The position numbers and the translations under genes are program-made. From positions 2,232,001 through 2,296,000 of the forward strand of contig NZ_CP095073.1 of the NCBI RefSeq assembly GCF_022919095.1: a DNA stretch of 64,000 bases, written 5' to 3'. The notes beneath the pieces are model-generated. The model was not told the DNA's origin, did not search any database, and saw only the letters and a list, made by a program, of their open reading frames with translations. Position 1 is the first letter of the stretch. Every line of letters begins with the position of its first letter. Shown here piece by piece: positions 46,128-55,000 of the stretch. The DNA comes from Halobacillus salinarum (GTDB taxonomy: Bacteria; Bacillota; Bacilli; Bacillales; Halobacillaceae).

Positions 46128-47144
46128 TTACCATCCGCGATTGTATTGTCTTGGCCCATCGAGCTTATATCCAAGCTCATCCGCAGCTTGTTTCGGCCAA
46201 TAAGGATTTCTTAATAAAGCTCTGGCAAGAAAGATTAAATCTGCCCGCTTATTTTGCAAGATCTCTTCAGCTTGAATGCCCCTTGTAATCAGTCCGACAG
46301 CCCCTGTATCAATCTCAGCTCCTGACTTAATATTTTCAGCATACCTGAGCTGGTAGCCGGGATAAGGGTCTATGGAGGCAGGAACAACGCCACCCGAGCT
46401 AACGTCGATCAAATCTACGTTTTGTTCTTTCATTTGCTTAGCAAAGTAAATAAAATCCTCCTGGGTATTTCCTTGAGGGTGGTACTCCTCCCCAGAAATA
46501 CGAACGAATAATGGACCGTTCCACACTTCCTGCACTGCAGAAATCGTCTCTTTTAGAAAACGATATCGATTCTCAGCCTTTCCGCCATAATCATCATCCC
46601 TTTTGTTCGTTAAGGGAGAGAGGAACTGATTGATCAGATATCCATGCGCTCCGTGCAGCTCAATAATATCAAATCCGGCTAGAGAAGCTCGATGGGCTGC
46701 ATCCTTAAATGCTGCAATAGTCCGTCTGATATCTTCTTTAGTCATTTCTTGTGGCTGCTTAAAGGATTCATTAAAAGCAAGAGCACTTGGTGCATAAATG
46801 GTGCTCCTTAAATTCGCTTTACGACCTGCATGAGCAAGCTGGATTCCAGCCTTGGCATTATGCCTGTGGATGGCATCCGTGATCGTTTTCAGACCTTCTA
46901 TTTGTTCGTCATTCCAGATCCCCAGATCTTCATGTGATATACGACCTTCAGGCAGAATTGCTGCCGCTTCAGTCATGACAAGGCCCACTTGTCCTGCCGC
47001 ACGGCTTTCATAATGGGCGATATGGAAAGGCTGGATTTTACCATCCTGATTATCGCAAGAGTACATACACATAGGAGACATCACGATGCGGTTTTTTAAC
47101 GTGACGTTCTTAACGGTATAGGGAGAAAAGAGCAGATTTTTCAA
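46128..47144 (-). CDS. namA: NADPH dehydrogenase (old yellow enzyme)
   Basis: This FMN enzyme reduces activated alkenes of enones and nitro compounds. Motifs: [15 protein letters not shown] with the active-site Cys, [26 protein letters not shown] and RISGEE. The TTG at 47144 behind AAGGAGG gives 338 residues, the length of B. subtilis YqjM; the longer frame to 47180 has no ribosome binding site. It lies upstream of rnz on the same strand, as in B. subtilis. Confidence 0.93.
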   Translation of the reverse strand: MKNLLFSPYTVKNVTLKNRIVMSPMCMYSCDNQDGKIQPFHIAHYESRAAGQVGLVMTEAAAILPEGRISHEDLGIWNDEQIEGLKTITDAIHRHNAKAGIQLAHAGRKANLRSTIYAPSALAFNESFKQPQEMTKEDIRRTIAAFKDAAHRASLAGFDIIELHGAHGYLINQFLSPLTNKRDDDYGGKAENRYRFLKETISAVQEVWNGPLFVRISGEEYHPQGNTQEDFIYFAKQMKEQNVDLIDVSSGGVVPASIDPYPGYQLRYAENIKSGAEIDTGAVGLITRGIQAEEILQNKRADLIFLARALLRNPYWPKQAADELGYKLDGPRQYNRGW

Positions 47145-47244
47145 TAGGGCGGCCTCCTTCAATAGATAAATCAAACACAACTTTAAAATACCAAAACGGA
47201 TGGCAGTCTGCTAATAATTGAACTGTACAGCCCAATGAAGCGCC

Positions 47245-47997
47245 CTATTTCTTGTCTTTTCTTTTCTGCCATTGCTTCCAGTATTCTACCGCTTCGTAAG
47301 GAACATCTGTAAACAATCCATTACAGCCTAAGGAAAAACACTTTTTCATAAGAGTGGGGCGGTTTACCGTATAGATCCTTAAATCTAAACGATGTTTCTG
47401 GCAGCTTTTTACAAGCTTTTTATCTAACAAGCGATGCTTAACATGTAAGGCATCTGCGTGAATTGATGCCGCATATCCGGCCAGGTTTCTCATTTTAGTA
47501 GACGTAAGAAAGGCGGTTTGGATGGAAGGATTGATCTCCTTCATTTTCATAATGCTGTCTGCATTAAAACTGGAGATAACTGTTCGATCTAGGACTTGGT
47601 AATTTTTAAGGCATTCGTAAACTATTTTTTCAATATGTTTGTATGCAATCACGTTTGTTTTTAGTTCAACATTTAATACCATAGGCTGAGGCTGAAACCA
47701 GCAAAGAAAATCTTCCAATGTTACAATGGAGCTGTCTGAAAATTTCGGTGAAAACCAGCTGCCAGCGTCCAATAAACGAAGCTCTGAATATGTATAATCT
47801 TGAACAAAGCCTGTTCCATTTGTTGTTCTTCGTAAATTCTCATCATGAATAAGGACAGGGATGTTGTCTTTTGTTAATTGCACATCTGTCTCTATACCAT
47901 CAGCATAAGCTTCGCGGGCAAGTTCAAAAGCGGCCATCGTATTTTCAGGAGCCAGTTTACTTGCTCCACGGTGGGCGTAAATGAAAGTTTTTGTCAA
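47245..47997 (-). CDS. Glycerophosphodiester phosphodiesterase
   Basis: The TIM-barrel GDPD signature is clear: AHRGASKLAPENT with the first catalytic His-Arg, DGIETDVQLTKD, VLIHDENLRRTT, and ELKT in the centre. It hydrolyses glycerophosphodiesters to glycerol-3-phosphate and an alcohol. There is no signal peptide, so it is cytoplasmic. A GTG at 48006 is possible, but the TTG at 47997 is better placed after AAGAGGTG. It resembles B. subtilis YqiK. It diverges from the yqjN-like gene. Confidence 0.88.
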   Translation of the reverse strand: MTKTFIYAHRGASKLAPENTMAAFELAREAYADGIETDVQLTKDNIPVLIHDENLRRTTNGTGFVQDYTYSELRLLDAGSWFSPKFSDSSIVTLEDFLCWFQPQPMVLNVELKTNVIAYKHIEKIVYECLKNYQVLDRTVISSFNADSIMKMKEINPSIQTAFLTSTKMRNLAGYAASIHADALHVKHRLLDKKLVKSCQKHRLDLRIYTVNRPTLMKKCFSLGCNGLFTDVPYEAVEYWKQWQKRKDKK

Positions 47998-48081
47998 AAG
48001 GTTCACCTCTTATCTAGGTTATGCTCGTTTTGATTGTGGGCGATCGGCAGAGAAAAGTCAATGATTAGGAGAGTGGCTGTT

Positions 48082-49710
48082 ATGAGTGAATGGAAGTCAA
48101 AAGAGCAGTTAACCGAACTGCTTTGCTCACTAGTAGAATACCCTAGTATTACCGGCAGTAACGCCGAGATAGCGATCATCGAATACTTATATTATATTTT
48201 AGCGGACAAGAAATATTATCAAAAACATCCCGGACACGTAAGTCTTCATCCTCTGGAGGATGGACGTCAGCTCATGTCAGCTCTCGTTAAAAAAGAAGGC
48301 AGACAAGAAACAATCGTCCTAATAGCTCATGCTGATGTCGTCGGTGTACAGGATTACGGGTCATACCAAAACCTTGCCTTTTACCCTAAGGAACTCACTC
48401 AAGAGCTCCGTAAACATATAAAAGACTTACCAGAAGATGCTGCCAAGGATTTAAACGCTGGGAATTGGCTCTTTGGCAGGGGGACAATGGATATGAAAGC
48501 AGGCCTGACCGTTCATCTATCATTATTAGAGAGAGCTATGGAAGGAGATTTTGACGGCAATCTCTTATTGATTGCCGTACCTGATGAAGAGGTCAATTCT
48601 CAAGGGATGCTCGCCGCACTTCCGATACTAAAGGAATTAGAAGAGAGCGAAGAGCTTTCTTACAAGCTTGCTATTAATGGAGAGCCAATGTTTAGCAAAT
48701 ACCCTGGTGATCCAGCTTATTACTTGTACACAGGGTCCATCGGCAAAACTCTGCCTGGATTTTTATGTTATGGGAAAGAAACACATGCCGGTGAACCATT
48801 TGGAGGATTAAATGCCAATTTAATGCTCAGCTATGTCGCTCAGGAAATGGAACTGAACGGAGCGTTTATTGAAGAAGTCGAAGGCGAGAGAACGCCACCG
48901 CCCATCAGCTTGATGCAACGGGATTTAAAACATGAATACTCCGTGCAGACACCTCAAGCAGCTGTAGCGATGTATAATGTTCTTTATATGAAGCAGACCA
49001 TTGAGGAACTTAATGAAAAGCTGCTGCGGGCTTGTGAACGTGCACGGCCGAAAATCATAGAGCATTATGAAAAACAAGCGGCGAACTATTTAAAGAAAGG
49101 GCAGACCTCTTCCTTTAAACCTACGGTGAAAATACTTACCTATAAGGACCTTTATGAAGAAGCTGTTAAGCGGTTTGGCGAAAAAGAAGTAGATCGGCAC
49201 CAGAATTTATTGATCAACCAGAGGGATCAAGGAGACAGGGATTTTTCCACGCTGCTTGTTCAAAACCTGGCTGCATTGTGCAAGGATTTAGGCCCAATGA
49301 TCATTCTTTTTTACAGCCCGCCTTTTTATCCATCAGTATCCTCGCACAGCGACAAGATGATTCAACATGGCGCACAGGTAGCCATGGATTATGCGAAGGA
49401 GGAATACGGAGTAGAAGTGCAGGAAGTTGAATATTTTACCGGGCTTTCGGATTTAAGCTTTATCGGTCCGGTCTCAAGTAAGTCGCCAATCGAAAATTTG
49501 ATTGAACAAATGCCTATCCAAGGGAAAGGTTTTCTTCTCCCAACGGATGTCATGGAATCGATAACGATGCCTATTATTAATATCGGCCCGTTGGGTAAAG
49601 ACGCCCATCAATGGACAGAGCGGCTTGAACTTTCTTATAGTTTTGAAATGCTTCCGAAAATCCTTGCAAAAACAATTACGCATTTTTTCGAAACTCCTGA
49701 AAAAGGCTGA
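48082..49710 (+). CDS. yqjN: M20 family peptidase, RocB/YqjN-like
   Basis: The 542-residue protein resembles RocB (arginine-use protein) and YqjN. It keeps M20 metal-site features: LIAHADVVG, GRGTMDMKAGL, VPDEEVNSQGM and a late GKDAHQWTERL. The ATG at 48082 behind AGGAGAG is preferred over 48034 and 48064. Its position two genes before yqjQ matches yqjN; the proI gene found between yqjN and yqjP in B. subtilis is absent. The precise substrate of the family is not established. Confidence 0.85.
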   Translation: MSEWKSKEQLTELLCSLVEYPSITGSNAEIAIIEYLYYILADKKYYQKHPGHVSLHPLEDGRQLMSALVKKEGRQETIVLIAHADVVGVQDYGSYQNLAFYPKELTQELRKHIKDLPEDAAKDLNAGNWLFGRGTMDMKAGLTVHLSLLERAMEGDFDGNLLLIAVPDEEVNSQGMLAALPILKELEESEELSYKLAINGEPMFSKYPGDPAYYLYTGSIGKTLPGFLCYGKETHAGEPFGGLNANLMLSYVAQEMELNGAFIEEVEGERTPPPISLMQRDLKHEYSVQTPQAAVAMYNVLYMKQTIEELNEKLLRACERARPKIIEHYEKQAANYLKKGQTSSFKPTVKILTYKDLYEEAVKRFGEKEVDRHQNLLINQRDQGDRDFSTLLVQNLAALCKDLGPMIILFYSPPFYPSVSSHSDKMIQHGAQVAMDYAKEEYGVEVQEVEYFTGLSDLSFIGPVSSKSPIENLIEQMPIQGKGFLLPTDVMESITMPIINIGPLGKDAHQWTERLELSYSFEMLPKILAKTITHFFETPEKG

Positions 49711-49723
49711 ACTTATGAGAACC

Positions 49724-49760
49724 CAACCTTGTCGGTAACTTGCCGGCAGGGTTGCTTTTC
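49724..49760 (+). terminator. Terminator after yqjN
   Basis: A 12-base-pair stem (49724-49735 with 49743-49754, two G-U pairs) is followed by CTTTT. Confidence 0.75.
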
Positions 49761-49851
49761 GAATACATGGAAAAAATGGAATTTAGAGTTTTACAGGACT
49801 CAAGCGTGCTAATTCTTACTGGAGATAAGAGTGGGCTGGTACAGAAATTTC

Positions 49852-49889
49852 TGCTACAATAAGAGTAATTTAATGAATGATCATTCATT
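49852..49889 (+). promoter_or_regulatory. Extended -10 promoter with an 18-base palindrome
   Basis: TGCTACAAT (49852-49860) is an extended -10. AATGAATGATCATTCATT (49872-49889) is a perfect palindrome near the expected transcription start, ahead of the GGGGGA ribosome binding site of the yqjP-like gene. It looks like a repressor site (TetR-type by shape); the regulator is not adjacent. Confidence 0.55.
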
Positions 49890-49907
49890 TATTTGGGGGA
49901 ACAAGTC

Positions 49908-50873
49908 ATGCAGACAATGAAAGATATGATTCATACGTTAACACTGCCTACTCCTTACGCTGTTGGTGAAGTACACTGCTATTTATTAATAGGAAGCACA
50001 GTCACCTTAGTTGATGCAGGTGTAAAAACATCGAAGGCATGGGAGGAACTTAAGTCCCAGTTAAAGAGGCTCGACATCGAGCCGGAAGATGTGGAGCAGA
50101 TTATTCTCACTCACCACCATCCTGACCACATGGGACTCATCGAGTCTTTTCCTCATTTAAGAACTATAGCGGGGCACTACAAGCTTCGCCCGTGGCTGGA
50201 AAGAAGTGAACAGTACTTACAGAGGTACGAACAGTTTTTTACATTGATGTATGAAGAAGCGGGTGTTCCTGAAACGTTCCATTCTTTTTTGAAGACACTG
50301 AGAAAACCGTTAAAATGGACGGCTCAAAGCAAGCTGACTTTGGAACTTCAAGAAGGCGACAAAATACCAGGACATGAAGACTGGGAGACGATCGAAACCC
50401 CAGGCCATGCACAATCTCACTTATCCTTCTTCAGGTCGGCTGATGGAGCTTTATTAGGCGGGGACCATCTGCTGCCTCATATCTCTTCCAACCCTTTATT
50501 GGAGCCTCCTTTTCAGCCAGGTAGTGAACGTCCAAAGCCTTTGCTGCAATATAGACATTCAATGGATAAAATTTTACGTTATTCCGTATCCAGGGTTTAT
50601 CCGGGCCACGGTCAGAGCTTTTCAGGCGCTCATGAATTAATTCATAAACGCTTCAAAAGTCAGGAGGCACGCGCTGAAAAAGTAAAGAAGATCATCGGCA
50701 GTCATTCACCGATGAATGCGTATCAAGTATGCGAGCATTTGTTTACAAAGCAAATGGGTAGTCAGTTTGGGTTAACCATGTCTGAAACGATAGGACAACT
50801 TGATTACTTAGAATCGATTCAGGAAATAGCAAGCTCATATGATAGTAGACAAAAATTATATTATGTAAACTAA
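49908..50873 (+). CDS. yqjP: MBL-fold metallo-hydrolase YqjP
   Basis: The 321-residue protein has the metal motif LTHHHPDHMG near residue 75, PGHAQSH, GGDHLLP and a final His in YPGHGQSF, followed by a C-terminal winged-helix-like region typical of the LACTB2-type subgroup. The ATG at 49908 follows GGGGGA; the TTG at 49893 is less likely. It precedes the SDR gene as yqjP precedes yqjQ in B. subtilis. Function unknown; some relatives act on RNA or thioesters. Confidence 0.85.
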   Translation: MQTMKDMIHTLTLPTPYAVGEVHCYLLIGSTVTLVDAGVKTSKAWEELKSQLKRLDIEPEDVEQIILTHHHPDHMGLIESFPHLRTIAGHYKLRPWLERSEQYLQRYEQFFTLMYEEAGVPETFHSFLKTLRKPLKWTAQSKLTLELQEGDKIPGHEDWETIETPGHAQSHLSFFRSADGALLGGDHLLPHISSNPLLEPPFQPGSERPKPLLQYRHSMDKILRYSVSRVYPGHGQSFSGAHELIHKRFKSQEARAEKVKKIIGSHSPMNAYQVCEHLFTKQMGSQFGLTMSETIGQLDYLESIQEIASSYDSRQKLYYVN

Positions 50874-50883
50874 GGGGTTTAAT

Positions 50884-51677
50884 ATGGTCAATCGATTACA
50901 AGGAAAAAAGATACTTATTACTGGAGCGTCGAGCGGAATAGGGATGTATCTAGCTATTCATGCAGCAAGGTCCGGAGCAGTTCCGATTTTGACTGCCCGC
51001 TCGGAAGATCGTCTTGAATTGATAACAGAAAAGATTAAAGAACAGTTTGGGGTTCCTGTTATTGGTATAAAGCGGATTTGTCGAATGACATGGAATGGAA
51101 GGATGTCATAGATCAAATTTGTTTTGATCACGGGTATGTTGATGCTTTGATTAATAATGCAGGGATGGCCGTTTTCGATTTGGTCGCTGAATCGAAATGG
51201 CAGGATATCGAACAAATGTTGAACGTCAATGTGAAATCGCTCATGCGTGCTGTCCACCAGCTGCTGCCGCATTTTTTGAACAGAGGAGAAGGACATATTG
51301 TAAATATAGCTTCGCAAGCAGGTAAAGTTGCAACGCCTAAGTCTGCGGTGTATTCCTCCTCAAAACATGCGGTGATAGGGTTCACAAATGCACTCAGGCT
51401 GGAAGTAGAAGACCGGGGCATTATGGTGACTTCAGTAAATTTAGGGCCGGTAAGGACGAACTTTTTTAAGAATGCAGATCCATCCGGTATTTATAAGCAT
51501 TCGGTTGAACCAATTATGCTTGATCCTAATACCGTTGCTTTATCAGTTATCCGTTCTCTGTTTAAGAATAAGCGGGAAATCAATCTGCCTCTGTGGATGA
51601 ATTCAGGGAGTAAGGTTTATCATTTAGCTCCGTCTCTAATGGAAAAAGCTTTGAAGAGCCAATTTAATAAAAAATAA
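50884..51677 (+). pseudogene. yqjQ: Short-chain dehydrogenase YqjQ, one-base frame break
   Basis: The first frame (50884-51111) holds the cofactor motif ITGASSGIGMYLA; the second (51078-51677) holds NNAGMAVFD, the catalytic Ser region NIASQAGK and YSSSKHAV. Adding one A to the run 51069-51071 joins them as GIKADLSNDMEW and gives a 264-residue protein of normal YqjQ size. All catalytic residues remain, so a consensus error is the likely cause. It lies ten bases after yqjP. Confidence 0.85.
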
Positions 51678-51737
51678 ACAAAAAGATTGCTTCCTCTTTT
51701 AGATTTGCTTATTATATGTAAAAAGAGGTGATCTTTG

Positions 51738-52070
51738 ATGAAGTTATCGATTACCGACGAAGCAGCTTCCCAGCTCAAAAGGTTGTCTGGTGAGCAACAG
51801 CCGATGATTCGATTATTCTACGATACCGAAGGGTGTGGTTGCGGTGTCAACGGTCTGCCGACGATTCGCCTTGACCAAAAGAAGCGTGAAACTGACAAAA
51901 CAGTAGACAATCAATGGTTTTCTGTTGTGATTGATGACCAGCAAGCGATATTTTTTAAGCCGGAAATGAAGCTTGATTTTCTTAAAGGAAGTTTTCGTCT
52001 CTCCAGTCCTGAAGGTATTTTGAATCCGATAATATCCTCAAAAGACGTAAAAGAGGGGGCGGTACTTTGA
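51738..52070 (+). CDS. yqkB: Iron-sulfur biosynthesis-like (HesB/IscA fold) protein YqkB
   Basis: The 110-residue protein belongs to the Fe-S biosynthesis superfamily but carries its Cys pair early, in TEGCGCGVNG (near residue 37), and lacks the C-terminal Cys-x-Cys of IscA; this is the YqkB type. AGAGGTGA precedes the ATG at 51738. It overlaps yqkE by four bases. A role in Fe-S handling is inferred from fold only. Confidence 0.82.
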   Translation: MKLSITDEAASQLKRLSGEQQPMIRLFYDTEGCGCGVNGLPTIRLDQKKRETDKTVDNQWFSVVIDDQQAIFFKPEMKLDFLKGSFRLSSPEGILNPIISSKDVKEGAVL

Positions 52071-52288
52071 AAAACAAGAACAACCACGGAAATCTTAAGG
52101 ATCAGCTGAATAAGGACGTCTTGGAACAGCTGCAATCTAAAAAGTCTCAGTTAAAAGCACACCAGGAAGAACTAGCAGAAAAGGAACGAAAACGGAGACT
52201 CGAAGAAAAAAGGCAGAGAGAAGCGAACAAAAGCTTTGAAGAGCTGCTGAATGAAAGTGACCTTGACTGGAAATCATTCAAAAGATAA
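52067..52288 (+). CDS. yqkE: YqkE-like coiled-coil protein (DUF3886)
   Basis: The 73-residue, very charged protein is nearly all helix (residues 10-60 rich in Lys, Glu, Arg) and ends in SFEELLNESDLDWKSFK, the conserved YqkE/DUF3886 tail. The TTG start at 52067 follows AGAGGGGG and overlaps the yqkB stop. Function unknown; order matches B. subtilis. Confidence 0.82.
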   Translation: MKNKNNHGNLKDQLNKDVLEQLQSKKSQLKAHQEELAEKERKRRLEEKRQREANKSFEELLNESDLDWKSFKR

Positions 52289-52294
52289 ATGCAA

Positions 52295-52335
52295 CCGCCT
52301 GAAATTTAATTTTTTCAGGCGGTTTTATTTTTTTA
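52295..52335 (+). terminator. Terminator after yqkE
   Basis: ACCGCCTGAAA and TTTCAGGCGGT form a stem of about 11 pairs with an AT loop, followed by a T-rich run. Confidence 0.8.
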
Positions 52336-52365
52336 TAATGATTAAAGAAAACCAGAGTTACTTCA

Positions 52366-53289
52366 TTAAGAACGGTGTTTTTGGTATGTGATCGGCGAGG
52401 TCATCGATTGAAGCTCTCCAAAAATCTGCTCTGTTAAAGGAGAAGCTTTTAAATAGCTCAAATTATCTTCAAGCTGTTCAAGAGAACTGGCACCAAATAC
52501 CGCGGTTGCTACTGTTGGATGGTGCAGCACGTACTGAAGCGCAAGAGCAGTAAGGCTGCGATCGTCGCTCGCATAATCCTGCCATTTTTTTATGATGGCC
52601 ATCAGCTCTTCATAACTGTAATCAAGAAACCCTTCCTCTGCTTTTTTGCTGGCTTTTTCTTCCCCCTTGGAAGAGAGCATCCCTTTAGCAAGAGGTCCGC
52701 GGGCAAGTACGCTTATATTATGGTTTCCAAGTAGTTCAAGCACCTCTTCTTCAGGTCTGCGGTCGAGGGCATTATACTGCATCATTACGCTTGCAATCGA
52801 AGATTTTTCAACGTATTCTTTTATGACATTCGGGCGGATGGAAGAGATCCCGTACGCTCTGATATATCCTTCCTTCTTGAGTTCTTCAAACGCCTCTATG
52901 CTTTCATCAATCGGATCATCTATCGTACCTCCGTGCAGCTGATAAAGGTCAATATACTCTGTTTTCAGTCGCTGCAGGCTGTCCTTTACTCCTCGTTTGA
53001 TATGAGTCTTGGAAGGATCCCACGTCCACCCTTCCTGTCCAGGAGTAAAGTGGTTTCCAACTTTTGTCCCGAGAATGAGGTCTTCTCTTCGCCCTTTAAT
53101 GGCTTCTCCAACAATTTGTTCATTTAAACCGAAATTGTAAAGGTCAGCCGTATCTAAATAATTGATTCCTGCATCTAATGCCCTATCGATGATTGATTTA
53201 GCTTTCTCTTTATCTGTGCCTAAGGACATGCAGCCCAGACTGATTTCGGATACATATAATTCTGAATTGCCTAGTTGACGTTTATTCAT
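52366..53289 (-). CDS. yqkF: Aldo/keto reductase YqkF
   Basis: The 307-residue protein has the AKR barrel motifs: YLDTADLYNFG with catalytic Asp and Tyr, LGTKVG with the Lys, IDLYQLHGG with the His, and late NADP-binding FGASSLEQLEDN. Among three Met codons near the start, the ATG at 53289 is best spaced from AAAGGA and gives the YqkF length. It diverges from nudF. The physiological substrate is unknown. Confidence 0.9.
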   Translation of the reverse strand: MNKRQLGNSELYVSEISLGCMSLGTDKEKAKSIIDRALDAGINYLDTADLYNFGLNEQIVGEAIKGRREDLILGTKVGNHFTPGQEGWTWDPSKTHIKRGVKDSLQRLKTEYIDLYQLHGGTIDDPIDESIEAFEELKKEGYIRAYGISSIRPNVIKEYVEKSSIASVMMQYNALDRRPEEEVLELLGNHNISVLARGPLAKGMLSSKGEEKASKKAEEGFLDYSYEELMAIIKKWQDYASDDRSLTALALQYVLHHPTVATAVFGASSLEQLEDNLSYLKASPLTEQIFGELQSMTSPITYQKHRS

Positions 53290-53389
53290 CATCCACATCC
53301 TTTCTTTTTCCATCCTATCGAAAAACTCGGGTAATGATCCATTCCTGTGATAGAATCAATAATAGACTAAACCTGAGAGGATGGTTTGC

Positions 53390-53938
53390 ATGAAAAAATT
53401 CGAAGAAAAAACGATTGAAACAGAATCCATTTATAAAGGAAAGATTGTCGATCTCAGAGTCGATACAGTTACATTACCCAATGGAAAAACATCTAAACGG
53501 GAACTCATTGACCATCCAGGTGCTGTTGCTGTGATTGCCCTGACCAAAGAAGGGAAACTGGTGATGGTCGAACAGTACCGTAAACCAATGGAAAAAAGCC
53601 TTGTGGAGATTCCTGCTGGTAAGCTTGAGGAAGGAGAACAACCTAAGATTACTGCACTTAGGGAATTAGAGGAGGAAACAGGATACACTACCGAGCATCT
53701 AGAATATATCACATCTTTTTATACGTCTCCAGGATTCGCTAATGAACTTGTCCATATTTATTTTACTGATAATATCCGCCCGCTGAAAGAAGCAGTTGGA
53801 ACGGATGAGGATGAATTTGTAGAACTGATGGAAATTACGCTGGAAGAAGCGGTTCAACTAGAGAAAGAAGAAAGAATTCACGATGTGAAAACGTCCTATG
53901 CTCTTCTCTTTCTAAAGTTGAAGGAAGCACAGAAGTAA
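53390..53938 (+). CDS. nudF: ADP-ribose pyrophosphatase (Nudix)
   Basis: The complete Nudix box is visible from residue 63 on: G-x5-E-x7-R-E-L-x-E-E-x-G (GKLEEGEQ...RELEEETGY). A Pro about 16 residues downstream (TSPGFANE) is typical of ADP-ribose pyrophosphatases. The enzyme splits ADP-ribose to AMP and ribose-5-phosphate. The ATG at 53381 is too near AGAGG; the ATG at 53390 is used. 182 residues. Confidence 0.92.
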   Translation: MKKFEEKTIETESIYKGKIVDLRVDTVTLPNGKTSKRELIDHPGAVAVIALTKEGKLVMVEQYRKPMEKSLVEIPAGKLEEGEQPKITALRELEEETGYTTEHLEYITSFYTSPGFANELVHIYFTDNIRPLKEAVGTDEDEFVELMEITLEEAVQLEKEERIHDVKTSYALLFLKLKEAQK

Positions 53939-54069
53939 CCCTGCGTTCTTGCTTCGCTGAGTTACATATTCAAACCGGGTGGAAAGAGCAGTTGGTACTT
54001 CCAACTCTATAACCATTTAGTAAAAGAAACGAGAAAATGATGACCTATAGGGATAGAGAGGATTTACGG

Positions 54070-54233
54070 ATGTCCGGAAAAGAAAACCAAAGAAGACTAT
54101 CATTCATTTGAGAGATGGCCATCTGCCTAGTAAAGCAGGAGGCGGTTATACTAATGGAAAAATAATACTGGATTTAGCAGCAGTGGTCTATTTACTGCCA
54201 CTCTTTCATAGATTAGTCATAGACCGTATATGA
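54070..54233 (+). pseudogene. yqkK: YqkK-like small protein, one-base frame break
   Basis: A frame ending at 54233 reads KTIIHLRDGHLPSKAGG, then NGKIILDLAAVVYLLPLFHR and VIDRI: a basic head and one membrane helix. It has no start codon, but one extra A in the run 54083-54086 joins it to an ATG at 54070 behind AGAGAGGA, giving MSGKEKPKKTIIHL and 54 residues. Position between nudF and spoIIM matches yqkK of B. subtilis as I recall it. The same type of homopolymer loss is seen in other genes of the window. Confidence 0.6.
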
Positions 54234-54248
54234 AAGGGTGAAAGATTC

Positions 54249-54887
54249 ATGCAGCAGGGTGTCCGGATCGTAAGAAAAGACATACAAAGCCACGTGAATA
54301 TTTTCGTGTTTATTTTTGTGTTATTTATCATGGGAATGGTATTTGGAGCCGTGATCGTCAACAGCATGAACTTCGTCCAAAAAGAAGATTTATTTTTCTA
54401 TCTTAAAAAATTCTTTGAAAATACGATCGATGTGGATGGTGTAACCAAAGCAACGCTTTGGAAGGAAACGATGCTCTATCACATCAAGTACATGCTCCTC
54501 TTATTTCTACTCGGAATATCCGTCGTAGGCATGCCGATCATTACGGTTCTTTTATTTATTAAAGGTTTAGTCGTCGGTTTCTCTGTAGGTTTCCTAGTCA
54601 ATCAGATGGGATGGTACGGACTATTGGTCTCATCAGCAGCGATTGCCCCGCAGAACCTTTTGATCATTCCTGTTTATTTAGCGGCTGGGGCACTTGCATT
54701 AATGTTTTCTTTGACCTTGTGCAGACAGCTGTTTATTCGGCGCGTCCATCAGCCCATTCTACAAGCTTTTGCTCGTTACAGCATGTTGTTTTTAGTTCTA
54801 ATGACAGGGTTAGTGATCGCGTCAACTGTAGAAGTGTTTTTGTCAAATTCATTTCTGGAGATGATTTTAAAGTGGATCTATCAATAA
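54249..54887 (+). CDS. spoIIM: Stage II sporulation protein M
   Basis: The 212-residue membrane protein has about five helices: one near residue 20, a soluble segment, then helices with GLVVGFSVGFLVNQMG and IAPQNLLIIPVYLAAG, the family core. SpoIIM acts with SpoIID and SpoIIP in the mother cell to drive septal wall remodelling and engulfment. AAAGGGTGA precedes the ATG. A sigma-E promoter is expected but I could not place it with confidence. Confidence 0.93.
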   Translation: MQQGVRIVRKDIQSHVNIFVFIFVLFIMGMVFGAVIVNSMNFVQKEDLFFYLKKFFENTIDVDGVTKATLWKETMLYHIKYMLLLFLLGISVVGMPIITVLLFIKGLVVGFSVGFLVNQMGWYGLLVSSAAIAPQNLLIIPVYLAAGALALMFSLTLCRQLFIRRVHQPILQAFARYSMLFLVLMTGLVIASTVEVFLSNSFLEMILKWIYQ

Positions 54888-54900
54888 ATCGATTATCATA

Positions 54901-54938
54901 TAATAATAATTATAAATAATAAATTGTAATCATTATAA
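54901..54938. promoter_or_regulatory. Two PerR-like boxes upstream of fur
   Basis: TTGTAATCATTATAA (54924-54938) differs from the Per box TTATAATNATTATAA at one position. TAATAATAATTATAA (54901-54915) also differs at one. The first lies two bases from the -35 of the fur promoter. The region is AT-rich, so the outer box may be chance. Confidence 0.6.
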
Positions 54939-54939
54939 T

Positions 54940-54968
54940 TTGACACTCGTTCTGTCTCTGATTATAAT
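54940..54968 (+). promoter_or_regulatory. Consensus sigma-A promoter of fur
   Basis: TTGACA (54940-54945) and TATAAT (54963-54968) are both perfect, with 17-base spacing. It gives a short leader of about 26 bases. Confidence 0.9.
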
Positions 54969-55000
54969 AAAATTGGAATTACGAGGGAGGGACAAACGAG

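Noticed and set aside
49872-49889. FadR operator upstream of yqjP
   Set aside because: The FadR consensus has four bases between the TGAATGA and TCATTCA halves; here they abut.
54180-54248. Sigma-E promoter of spoIIM
   Set aside because: Expected from B. subtilis, but no pair of elements with proper spacing fitted well.
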